Shown one piece after another: positions 21,384 through 33,140 of a DNA stretch of 64,000 nucleotides; within the stretch, counting starts at the first letter, position 1, and each line of letters begins with the position of its first letter. Origin of the DNA: Metridium senile (lineage: Eukaryota; Cnidaria; Anthozoa; Actiniaria; Metridiidae). The notes beneath the pieces were generated by a model that was given only the letters and a program-made list of their open reading frames with translations, was not told where the DNA came from and did not search any database. Both the position numbers and the translations under genes were made by a program. Where the stretch lies: assembly GCA_949775045.1 (NCBI GenBank), contig OX459096.1:31331475-31395474 (forward strand), read 5' to 3'.

Positions 21384-24300
21384 TTATAAGGAGTTGATGT
21401 CTCCTATTATGTTCACAGGTCTGTTTTTATATTTCTTGGATATTTCCTGTGATACCTGTAAAGGAAAAAATACTTTTAGTTTTTGAAAAATATATATCCT
21501 GCTAAATATTTATCTTTGTTAAATCTATCTAATCTTGTTAAATAATACTTTTCATACAAACACTGCAATGCTTGTTCTTAGATGGAGACTACTGGAAACC
21601 TATTTTGATCTATATATTTTGATCTATATATTTTGATCTTAATGATAGGTAATATAATGATATTTGTCACACTGTAAAAAATGTTGACTTAATGTTATTG
21701 ACGTTTTCGAGCTTTAGACCTTCGTCTTTTACTCTTTTACTCTGACGAAGGGTTAAAGTTTGAAATGTCAGTAAAGTTAAGTCAACATTTTTTACTGTGT
21801 TACAAATTTCATTATATTACCTATCATTTATATCAAACACCAACGTAGTCTATACTAGTTTACTCGCTAGTTTCCATTTATTTTGATCTTATATTGTTTT
21901 ACTTGTAGTACTAAATTGGTTCTACTGTGTCCAGTAGTAACTCTATTGTTGATTCAACTCCACTAAAGATAAATCACTTCCTACCTGACATTGTAGCTCT
22001 TTTGTCTTTTTTCGGATGACTTCTAGTGTAGGTTCTAGGTCTCTCTGTAGCTCAGCAGCCTCATTTCTCTTCTCAGCCATGCTCTTACAAGAAGCTTTCA
22101 ATTTTTCTGATATTCTTAGTTTCTGTTGAAGTGAGTCTGCAAGTCTGTCTACATACCTTTGGAACGAAACATAGTCAAATGATGATAGCAGAAATAGAAC
22201 AAATAAGAAAACAATAAATGAAAAAACAATTTGGTTGTGTTCTTATGAAAGGTACTGTAAATATGACAGTAACATGACTGTTGGAGGGCATATTACGCTA
22301 CAAGGGCTGCAAATAAACAATATGCCCACAAAAGTTATGTTATTCCCATTATCATCTGAATATAATTATTAGGTCAAGTTTCAGAAAAATTAAAATATTT
22401 GGGAAATTTTCTGCAACAGTCATGGCTGATACGGTATGATTTTCTGCCTGTCAGGCACTCGTTTTCAATAGGGCAGTTTGTTATTTGGCCTAGTATATTT
22501 AGGATAATGGTGAATACAGTGACATGACTGTGTATGTGGAATTAAGGCAGCTCTAGCACAAATAATGGGAATATTGAGCTTAAAAGTAAGTGCCTGACAA
22601 TAACCCTACTGGGGCTGGTTGTACAAATGGTGAATAGCGCTATCCAGCGGATAAAATTTATAAAAAAACCTATGCAGTGGAAACTTTTATCTACGGATAA
22701 CTTTATCCACCCTTCATACAACTGGCCCCTGGTTGTAAATATTCAGTGTAGCAGTAATGTGGCATGTGAAGAAACCATTGGTGATTCACAAAAGAAAATG
22801 ACTGTAAATTATACAACTTGTTTTTCTAAATTTCTGTCATCTTTTACCAACCTTGGTGAACTTTTCAGAAGACAGAGGTTTTGTACTCTCATTGATGTTA
22901 ATCTAGACAAAATGTCATCAACTGTAGTGGCCATTTTCTCAACAGTTTCTCTGGATTGAATCTGTAGGATACGGGGTGCTGATTGGAACTGAAACAACCA
23001 GATAGATAGTAATAAATATGTCAATACTGAATGATTGAAAGCCACCCACAAGGTAGCCTGCGTGGCGGCTCTATGGTTTGGGGAGAGAGGGGGATGGAAG
23101 AAGGGAGAGCTTTCAGACAAACCCCTCTTTTTTGACTCTACGCCCCTTAGTAAACACTAGTAATTCTGGTATCCATCAATGCCAATAAATATTAAAAAAT
23201 ATAATTATCAACCAATCAGGTAGAAGTCGAAATTTGATAGAACCAACGATCATATCAGTTTGTAAATACAACTGAATGCCGTTTAGAACAAGATCAAACA
23301 TTTCTTAGTTCATAAAATAAAGCTGTCACGTTCGCTGTCATGTCTCCTTCTCCCCACCACCCCTCCCCTCTCTCCCCAATCCCCAAGAGCCGCCACGCAG
23401 ACTACCCACAAGGATACCTAATATTTACATTCTATTAAAGATTCAATAAATTATTATGATGACAGTTTGTTGTGTTGACAGTTTTGTTTTCTTACTATAG
23501 TGTTACTACTGTTTGCATAATAACACATCCCGCCAGACTAAAGTCTTGATTGGGGATTGATGAATAGTCTATCAGAAAATCCAGCAAAGTGTTCCAGGTC
23601 ACACAAGAGGATGGAATTTTTGGTACCCATTCCCATTCAAAGCTATAGCCTGACAGGAAGCATTAAAAATTCTCAATAGAATTAATGTTCCATAACTATA
23701 TACACATACCATGCATTTATAAGAATTACCATAGGATATTTGTTAAGTTTTATAAAAGTGCAATTATATCACTTCTTACCTGATTGACAGCAACAACATC
23801 AGAATCTTTTTTGAGCTCATTCAGTCTTTGAGTTAGAAAAGCTTGCAGCTGTAAAGATATAAAAAGTGGATTTATAAACACTTCTAGCATTTAACTGCAC
23901 TTAGTATTAATAGCATTTTCATGATAAGCATTAACTGTTTGGAGTACAAAAACTAAATGTACACTGTCAGAAATAATGACTTTGTAAATTGTTTCAGGGA
24001 TAATATTTACCTCCATCATCTCATCAAGAAACTGATTACGTGTTTCAGTGTTGTCCAGAATAGTTAAAGCATCATTTCCTTTAGCAATGCCACCACCATC
24101 TGTATTCACAACAGAAGCATTACTGTCAGTAATGATCATTACATATATAGTCATTATCAATAGAAATCATACAATAGTGATTTTACATATTTTTAACACA
24201 TTTTAACATTATGCTATGTTATGCTCATTTTATATCAGATATAATGCAGAAAAAGCCATATTTATGTAAGCTTATTTGTGATAAATTGTGTCTGCCCAAG

Positions 24301-27300
24301 CGTGAAGCTCTTGCATGAGCATATTATTTAACATATATTGATCAGTAATTCCATCACTATCATCATCATCATCATCATCTTCGCCATTATTAATCCGTAT
24401 TTTCATCACTATCATCATCATCATCATCTTCGCCATTATTGATCAGTATTTTCAGCACTATCATCATCATCATCTTCACCATCATTGATCAGTATTTCCA
24501 TCACTATCATCATCATCATCATCATTGATCAGTATTTTCATCATCATCATCATTTTTGCGATCATTGATCAGTATTTCAATCACTATCATCATCTTTGCC
24601 ATTATTGATCAGTATTTCCATCACTATCATCATCATCATCTTCGCCATCATTGATAAGTATTTCCATCACTATCATCATCATCATCTTCACCATTATTGA
24701 TCAGTATTTCCATCACTATCATCATCATCATCTTCACCATTATTGATCAGTATTTCCATCACTATCATCATCATGAGCATAAATAGTACTATCATGTTCA
24801 TCATTACTAACAATTTGTAACGACTAATCTACCTTCTCCAGACTCTTCCACAGTGATGACAGGTGCTGATGAATCCTCCACACTTATTGCTGCATTTCCC
24901 CAGTCGATCCCTCCAGAGTCACCTCCACCATCACCCCAGTCTATTCCCCCTGAGTCACCACCACTTTCTCCCCAGTCAACCCCCCCAGAGTCACCGCCAC
25001 TTTCTCCCAAGTCTATTCCCCCAGTGTCACCACTTTCACCCACTGCAATGCCATTGGTATCACTATCACCCCAATCAATCTAAAAATATAGGAAAAACAC
25101 ATTATTTTTACATTACTTAGCATTGAAGCAGAGAATCATTTAAGTTTTAAAGCTCTCCTTTTAAGAGTTATTTATTATAATTTATTATAATATTTAAACA
25201 GGGAGCCCATGTCTCCAAGGAGTTTTTTTTATCAAATGGGGCCCTGTCTGATACTTACCTCTGCTGGTGTGTCTGTATTTTCTTGTTCTGTACTAGTTTT
25301 ATCTGACTCTATAACCTGAAGTAATAGAAACACCAATGTTAATAAATTCAAGCGACCACTCTTTCAATATAACCTCTGTAATGAATCTTTCTTGTAAGCA
25401 ACCACCCCTGTCACCCCTACAACATCTAACTAGATCAGATTCTACACTTGATTCAATCATACTCTATTATCTTACTGTTGGCACTTGTCCTGTTCTCCAT
25501 TGGTATACTGTTGTATTTCCATTAAGCAATAAATATGATACAAGTGGAAGGATGTGCGTACTCTGGTCCTTCTCTGAAACTTGATAACTGGAAGGGAAAG
25601 AAACAAAAAATCAATAATAATTATAATGGTATTAATAAATAATATTATAAAATTCATGAATAATTAATGAGCAATTGACAAAAGAATTCACGTCCGTGAC
25701 GGAGGTTGTAAATCTCATACAGATTTCGTCCTGATTTGCATAAGTTTCAACTTGAATTTTCTCGGCCAGATTTGCATTTATCTTAACAATTTTAGTAAAA
25801 TATGAAAGAACTAACGTTGGACTTTCATAAGTTCTATACAATATTCGCGTCCGATCTGTATCCGATATACAACGGCTCGTCTTCGACTCGCCGTTGTATA
25901 TCGGATACAGATCGGCCGCTCATATTGTATATATTACTTAATAAGTGGAGAAAAGGGACTACTTAATAAATTTATATTTATAAATGTCTGAATATTAATA
26001 ATAATAATAATTTTGGTGATAAATTTGACTAAATGTTATATATTTACCTAGTATTGTTTATATCAAACACTGACACAGACTATGTACTAGTTAGACAGTT
26101 TACTCACTAGCTAGTTTTCATGAATAAATGAATGGATGTTCAATAAATGACTAAATGCATAAGTGAATGCCTTGAATAGATGGCTAGATGAATAGATGGC
26201 AAATAAATTGGAGGCCAGATAATTGTATGAAGTGAAAGAAACAATATGTCAACTAGTCAATATTAATTAAAAGATCAATATTATTAATATCTATGTCTGT
26301 AAATCCACACCTTTTAGAGACAAATTCAACAAATGCTTTATAATAGTCAACTATTTCTGTACATGTCTGTGTAGCCTTGGCAACATCATTGTATATTGCA
26401 GGTAGTTCACAAAGGAGATCCATCAGCTCTTTTTTGATCTTATCACCCTGTAAATAGATTTCAATATTTATTTATAAGAACAGTGCAAACTTGCAATTAG
26501 TAATCTAAATGACAAAATCTTTTACTCCGACGAAGGGCTAAAGCTGGAAACGTCAGTAAAGTTAAATCAACCCTTTTTACAGTGTTACATTATATATAAT
26601 TGTTATATTACCTATTGTTTATATCATACACTGACACAGCCTATACTAGTTTATTCGCTAGTTTCCATTTAAATGAGAAAATAGTGAGTATGAATAGGGG
26701 GATATGTGAATGTAATGATAATTACACTGGACTTTATGGATAATTACACTGGACTTTATATTTATTATCATGATAGGTAATATGACGAGATTTGTAACAC
26801 TGTAAAAAATGTTACTTAACTTAAATGACGTTTTGAGCTTTAGCCTTTCGTCCTTTTACTACGACAAAGGGCTAAAGCTTGAAACGTCAGTAAAGTTATA
26901 GGTAAGCATTTTTATAGTGTTACAAATTTCATTATATTACCTATCGTTTTTATCAAACACTGACTCATTTTGCTAATGCTGCTATTGTAGTAAGATCCGA
27001 TGTAGTTTCTATGCTTTATATTGTCTACTTTGTAATAATCAGTACAATCAAGCACATACCTTAATTCCCATCTTATCACAGACAGCCTTATACTGATCCT
27101 TAAATATTGATGCATTAGACGAGTATTCAGCTTCTTTTCTGGAGCAATCCTGAGTAAAAATAAAGATCTTAAGCCACAAATTCAAGGTAAATAATCATGC
27201 TAACCTAGTAATAGACCTTTTCATGAATTGACAAATGATTGACCACAAAACAATTGATTCCAGGCTGAAGTGGATGAATCTATACTGTATTTTATGTACT

Positions 27301-30172
27301 CCGGCCTTGACTAAAAACTATTGTTTGGTGCAAATTAGGGAAATGTATGTTGTTTCATCATTTTTACACTTCTATTGTATTCAGCCATACAAATCATGTA
27401 TTATATATAATTGTCATAATTTTATAATAACCTAACCTACATGTCTAATTACACAATAAAATACCATAATCAATACTTACTCTCTGTGTTAGTTGACATT
27501 TGGCAATCTGTCGTTTTAAAGATGGTACTTCATAGTTGACATTTCGGATTAAAAGATGTGCAGCTTCAGCTATCGTTATGTATAAGATAAATAATGATTA
27601 GTATAAAATAATATATTAAGTGGACTTAAAATACAGTGACATAGTTTGTTATGGTTTTGATAACCAACCATTGTTATTACTAGCTAGATCAAAGAAAGTC
27701 AAAAAATCTATTGGGAAATTGGTTTGCAAATTATCAACACAATACCAACACATGTTAATACTGTGTTGTTCGATGACCGAAATACACTGGATTGTAACAA
27801 CAACAAACTTGCTTAATCCCCAATCTTGAAATACACACTACAAGAATACATACACAGTAATGAGGTTTGGTATACAGGGTACCCAACACTACAAATATTA
27901 CGCTTGTACCTATTATTGGTTTATTAGACATTATCATGCCAACTATAAATTAACTAATTAAATAGATAAATGCAACACAGCAAACAACAATACCATACCC
28001 AAGTAGAGATTGTTCTTTTCATAAAGCTTGACAATTTCCTGCCAATCCTGTCAAATACAGACAAGAGAGTAAAATATTAGGCAAATAATTTGGTTAACTT
28101 TATAAATACAGTGTTTTTACAAAAATTAATTAAGGCTGTTTGTGGTGTTGAGCTCTTAAAGTTTGTGGAGAGGCACAGGAAAAACATTGACTAATTAGAA
28201 GCTGCTTTAATGATGACTAGTACTTCAATCATGACTGTCACCAGAGACTCAAGTAGTTAATTTGTTACCTTCATTCGTTTAGAAGAATATCCTCCAAATA
28301 TATTTTTTGTTGATGATTCTGATACTTTTAATAGTTCCACAATTCTTAGGCAGTGGAAATAGTTAATAACTAGGAAAACAAGAAATAACAAAATTAATAA
28401 TAAGTTAACATATCAGGAGTATAAAAGTTCACAAGCAAAGAAATGAAATCAAAATTATAATTAAAACCATAAAATCAAAAAAACAGGCTGGTAGGATTGA
28501 AAGAGAATTTGAATGTGTGAGTGAGTGAGTTGAAATGTAATTGATTGATTGTATTACAAATGAATGAGTATGAGTTTATAAGTGGGAGAGTGCATGGTTA
28601 AGCATAGCATGCTTCTTTAATCCTTCCATAATACATACATGTTCCAGATAAAAGCTCTGTGATTTCATCTACTGGAGGCATATCTTGTATTGCAGAATTG
28701 ATCTTCTCTCTTATTTCTAGAGTATCCTTTTGCCATTTGATATCACAATGCCGTCTGTCAATCAGCCAGTCTATTCAAGATATAATCAGAAGACAAAATT
28801 AAACCATATTTTTATTGTAATCTTTAATTTCAATTAATTCATCTCTATCATGTTACTGTTCTTTTGTTTTTCTTTTGTATATTTCCTTTTTCATTTTTTG
28901 AAGAAATAGAGTACTAACACAAAAAGTGTGCAATACTTTGTACTATTTACCACTAAATAGTGTTGATTAAACAATAGAGAACAAAAGAATTTGCATAATT
29001 TAGCAGTATTTAGTGTAATTTATGTTGCACACTTTTAGTGTTTGTACTCTATACACCAGCATTTAAGGAGGCTCGGCGCAATATTTTTATGATACACCTA
29101 GCCGCATTCAGACAGCTGTAACTACTTTTTGAATGATCCAATTTGCTAGCCGTTTTCACACAATATCAGGCATAGATTAAAGTTGTCAAAAATATAAAGT
29201 TGGTTATAAAAATTCACAAACTCAAAATGATAACCACAATTTCAACCAAAACAACCACAGTCAGAATTTGAATCCATACCTACTAGCGTGTAGTAAAAAT
29301 TTCAATCTACTAAATCAAAGTATTAATTTCGAGGGCATAAATTTGACACGCAGGAAATTGTAATATTTTCTCTAGGAAAATATTCGTCGCTTGATATTTC
29401 CAAAACGCTCTCATTAATTTTTTTCATATTGCAATATGTTGGGGGCCTTGACCAACACTATCGATTGATGCATGTTGCATTAAAAGTTAAGATCAATTTT
29501 TTTGAGAAAACAAGCGATAAACTATTTCCATGATGTGATCACTACGTCACAACCAAAACGCTGGCTCAAACCAACTTTATATTTTTGACAACTTTAATCT
29601 ATGCCTGATATCGTGTGAAAACGGCTAGCAAAAAGAAGAAGTTACAGCCGTCTGAATGCGGCTAGGTGTACCATAAAAATATTGCGCTGAGCCTCCTTAA
29701 ATTAAACAATAACACTTTTATATATAATACATAAGTAATTAAATTAACATTAAGTAAGTATTTCAAACGATTTCATAAAATTAACGATAGCCTAACGCTA
29801 GCTTACAAGTTTTTGTATGTCAAAATACTTCAGCTTCAGATATATTTCATTGTACAGTATGTCTTTACTCCCATTTAATTCACATTCATTAATCCAAATT
29901 ATTGCTAAAAACTTAGCTAAATATATACAAACATATACAATATAATATATATAAACTTATAAATCTCGAATAAAAAGAAGCAAAATATACAATATAGTTA
30001 AAAGATGTGGATTTTTAGCTATACATAAGCTCTCTATGTACGTGTCCTTTTAACATTGAACGCGAATTTCCCTTCAAAAAGCTCGTTAAAATTACTTACC
30101 TAGTAATTTGTTGTAAGCAATATCTATAGGTAGAAATCCCTCCCCTACTTGACTGCCACCGTTGTTCTGCAT
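21384..30172 (-). CDS. CDK5RAP3: CDK5RAP3 / C53 / LZAP, UFMylation and ER-phagy adaptor
   Basis: Fifteen exons in minus-strand order: 30172-30100, 28770-28639, 28369-28269, 28047-27999, 27569-27481, 27149-27060, 26447-26311, 25587-25476, 25315-25259, 25079-24833, 24099-24011, 23848-23780, 22988-22852, 22156-21985, 21455-21384; 541 aa, all phases close. Diagnostic blocks are DWLIDRRHCDIKWQ (N-terminal), STKNIFGGYSSKRMKDWQEI, LLIRNVNYEVPSLKRQIAKC, NTTVYQWRTGQVPT, NDALTILDNTETRNQFLDE and SKKYKNRPVNI (C-terminal). In animals and plants it works with UFL1 and DDRGK1 in UFM1 ligation to ER ribosomes, and its IDWG-type shuffled motifs bind UFM1 and ATG8. Residues 281-341 hold IDWG, IDLG, VDWG, IDWG and IDWG; the last four are spaced exactly 12 residues apart. 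Somewhat longer than the ~506-aa human protein. Convergent with ATF2/7. Confidence 0.95.
21638..21890. repeat. Copy 2 of the GACGAAGGG family (complete fold-back)
   Basis: Two inverted arms meet at about 21728-21740. The right arm has CTCTGACGAAGGGTTAAAG, then AAATGTCAG. The flank GTTTACTCGCTAGTTTCCAT closes the element. In the 3' part of the last CDK5RAP3 intron. Confidence 0.75.
23054..23404. mobile_element. TAGCCTGCGTGG fold-back MITE with 9-bp target duplication
   Basis: 351 bp. Ends TAGCCTGCGTGGCGGCTC and GAGCCGCCACGCAGACTA; sub-terminal GGGGAGAGAGGGG pairs with its complement. Perfect direct repeats CCCACAAGG flank it (23045-23053 and 23405-23413). In the CDK5RAP3 intron between 22988 and 23780. 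Confidence 0.8.
24350..24780. repeat. ATC/CAT-rich minisatellite in a CDK5RAP3 intron
   Basis: About eight imperfect copies of a unit containing ATTGATCAGTATTTCCATCA followed by CTATCATCATCATC runs. It ends about 50 bp from the exon that encodes the IDWG array. Confidence 0.8.
24833..25079 (-). other. Exon with the expanded IDWG (shuffled AIM) array
   Basis: Exon 10 of CDK5RAP3 (82 codons plus one base). The DNA is an in-frame 36-bp tandem repeat coding xDWGESGGDSGG-like units. It lies in the disordered loop region that carries the ATG8/UFM1-binding motifs in known orthologues. Confidence 0.85.
25835..25931. repeat. Near-perfect hairpin, CGATCTGTATCCGATATACA arms
   Basis: Arms of about 41 nt (CCGATCTGTATCCGATATAC and complement) around a TCGTCTTCGACTC loop, with further pairing outwards (TACAATATT / CATATTGTA). 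In a CDK5RAP3 intron. Confidence 0.65.
26518..26970. repeat. Copies 3 and 4 of the GACGAAGGG family
   Basis: One right-half copy (26518-26670; CCGACGAAGGGCTAAAGC, then GAAACGTCAG) and one complete fold-back (26773-26970) lie side by side between CDK5RAP3 exons 6 and 7. A further end fragment lies at about 26050-26120. Confidence 0.7.
28909..29049. mobile_element. GAGTACTAACAC MITE (copy C)
   Basis: 141 bp, TA-flanked, ends GAGTACTAACACAAAAAGTG and its near complement (CACTTTTAGTGTTTGTACTC). In CDK5RAP3 intron 1, 17 bp from the TTAA element. Confidence 0.65.
29067..29696. mobile_element. 630-bp fold-back with TTAA target duplication (piggyBac-like MITE)
   Basis: Ends GGAGGCTCGGCGCAATATTT and the matching AAATATTGCGCTGAGCCTCC; inverted arms run to about 135 bp. 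TTAA flanks both sides (29063-29066 and 29697-29700). TTAA duplication is the hallmark of piggyBac-type transposition, though the GGAGG terminus is not the usual CCY. No open reading frame for a transposase. In CDK5RAP3 intron 1. Confidence 0.75.
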
Positions 30173-32199
30173 GTTTGTAGTTCACACTGTAAATAATATC
30201 AATCTAATCAATCATATTTTCATTTGAAATACAAGTGAATTTGTTTTATCAAAAGATGATTCAGCAGTCGTAGCGTACAGCGGTCGTGATGGGAATATAC
30301 ACAGGAAGCCCAAACTAATTAGAAGTTTAATAACAGGACAAAAAATACAAAAATAAATGAAAGTAGTAAATGAATAAAGAAAGAAAGAAGTAAAGAAAGA
30401 AAGAAAGACACAAAGAAACAAGCCAAAAATAGAATAATAAATAAAAAGGAAATAAAAAGTAAATAAATAAATAAACAAACAAACAAACAAACAAATGAAT
30501 AAATAAGCAAATAAATAAAACAAAAAATATAAATGAAAGGGAAAAATGGATTTAACACTTCTTTGCATTTATTTGACAAGCTTCTAACAACCGGATCTAC
30601 ATGTATAGAAAATACAATATTTATCTGATTTGAAAACACTCTAGCTTTGACTCTCCAGTCAACGTAAAAAAATAACACCAAATAACTGAGAAAACCTTTC
30701 TTTAAAACATAACAAAGATACACTTTATAAACATCGCAAGTCAAACCCTACTGTCGTTTCTAACATTAATGTCTTGTTGGGGTCAAAAAGATATGTAGTT
30801 GATGATCAGTTAAAAATTATATAGTTTCGTTGACATAGAAGGGGTCTCACGATGACATTTTTTACTGAAAAAAAAAAAAACGACGGCGGGACCAACGGTA
30901 GGCATGTGATCGAGTGATAAATCATCCAAATGATGAAATCCATTAATAATAAAAATAATGAAATAAATAACGATATAATATAATGTGATTATGATAATGA
31001 TGGTAATGATAATGATGATGATAATTGATCATAAATAAAAAAAACGATGAAGATAATCTGAAAAATGAAAGTAAAGGGGACAATACACTTAAACAATGAG
31101 TAACAATAATCTACAATTTTAATAATATTGCAATAATACTATAATAATCATAAAAAATACTAAACAATAGTAATAAAACAAATAGAAAAAGAACGATAAA
31201 ATAAATAAAAGAATGAAAAAAACAGAAATCACACACATCTCAATTATCTATAATGCGTGAGATGCATGACTATAAATATGCCATAATAGTAATCCCTAGT
31301 TACTGGTAACCATGGCAACTAGACACCTGTTAAGTCACCAGTGCCAGTGGTTTTCTATTTCCAACCTGTTATGTTAATAGAAGCCGTGATGTAGTTAAGC
31401 ACTTGTAGGAATCGGATGCATTATCAACGTTTTCTCCAACAAAAATAACAAAATGAATCCCTCAAATCCATTGACAAGATTGCCGACGTAGTGCTTGCAA
31501 GATTCTGGAAATGTTGAACGATTATTGATAGAGGTAAAGTTTGAAATGCTTTAAAGTGAGCGACTATTGGTCTATCCGAATAAGAATGACTTTTGTTTTA
31601 TAAATGGACGTATTATATAATGCTATTTAGAATGTACATGCATGTTTTGTAAAAGAGTTAGAGATGTTCTTCTTTTGTTTAATGTCTAATGATGAAAAAT
31701 ATGGAGCATGTTTTTCTCAGAAAATTGTTCTTTTGAATCAAGTAGTAAATACTAGCTTTGGGTATAATACGTGTTTTGGCCCTATACAGCGCCGTTCTAG
31801 GCAATAGTCCAAGCTATATTTAGACCTTAACTCATTCTCACATGAAAACATATTAGTTTAGGTTTTATTTCTTATCGTTTCTTATAGTAATTTTCCTTCA
31901 GTCTTTCCGCAAAATCTATGACCGTACGCGGCAGCAATATTATATTGTTAAGGGTTTTTTATGTCATATAACTTTTAAATCACATCATATAGAACGTTCT
32001 ATAAAATACAAAATGTTGCAATACAATCTGTCATCAACTGAAAATAGTGATTATATCGAATGCAAAAATATAGAAAAAATGTTTTTTATCGAAGGCAAAA
32101 GCGCTATTAACGTGTTAAAACATATTGTCTTCATCGAAGACAGCTAAAAAAGGCTATTGTATATCTTATCGAAACTGATCGCATAATATTGAAACAGCT

Positions 32200-33140
32200 T
32201 CACTCGTTAAAACCTCTAAGTAGTGGTTATCCAAACAACCAAAACAAATCTATCCACAGTTACTTACTGCAAAAACGACCGAGTAGTGGTAAGTCAAAAA
32301 CTGAAAAGAAAAACCCATACTTCTTCTTACAAAGTTAGAGCAGTTTTTAAATTATCCTTAGTAATAAATAAAGGATAATTTTTACTAAAGAAAGTGAGCA
32401 GAGCAGCTGACTCAACTGAAATAAGTGAAAAACCGTCACTTATTAAAATTGAGTAACTGTTGATGTATAGTACCTATTTGGTTGGGAAACCCATACTATT
32501 CGATTTTGCAATGATTAACTGTGGATGCATCGAAGTATTTGGGCAAGGTACGAACCATTTGATATTTGGAGGGGACCACTAAGTTGTTTTGTATACTGTG
32601 AGTAACTGTGGACGCACCGATTTTCTCAGTCATTTGAATTGCGACTACTGAGTTGTTTTGCAGTGAGTAACTGTGGATGCACCGATATACAAAGGTATCA
32701 CGCGAGTAACCATTCATGGCGGGCACTCAACATGGCTTTGGATAGCGATGTGCAGTCAGAAGTCTAAAAATCTGACCCTATTTTTAAAAGGCACTCAGCC
32801 AGAGTAAAGGATCCATAGCGAACTCAAGAGAAATAATGGACCATACTTAAGTGGTATTCCCGGATTGTGAGGTGCTTTGTTGAAAATGTTTCTTAAAAAC
32901 TTAAAACAGTTCCAAATAAAGTCTGCAGTTTTTCTTTCAAAAATCTAAATCTTGTTTTAAAAGACAACTTTGGGTACAACTTTGGCCTGTTTAAGACAAC
33001 AAGGCCAAACCATACCATATCCAGCGGCACAAACATGTATAGCAAATATATGGGAGTACCCCACACACCCGGGTAACAACCATTCAGTCGTTATTGCAGT
33101 AAATAACTGTGGATGATCCGATATATTCAGTTATTTGAGT
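32200..33140. repeat. Degenerate repeat field with GTAACTGTGGATGCACCGA units
   Basis: The unit recurs at about 32511, 32602, 32669 and 33103, with a shorter match at 32452. An inverted relative (TATCCACAGTTACTTACTGC) lies at about 32251. Between copies, AAGTTGTTTTG or GAGTTGTTTTGCAGT also recurs. Confidence 0.65.

Noticed and set aside
24853..25120. Pro/Ser-rich plus-strand frames
   Set aside because: Antisense shadow of the CDK5RAP3 IDWG exon.
30212..30744. Two overlapping minus-strand frames of 118 and 141 codons rich in Phe, Leu and Tyr
   Set aside because: They translate AAAG/AAAT/AAAC simple repeats; no family signal, no splice context.
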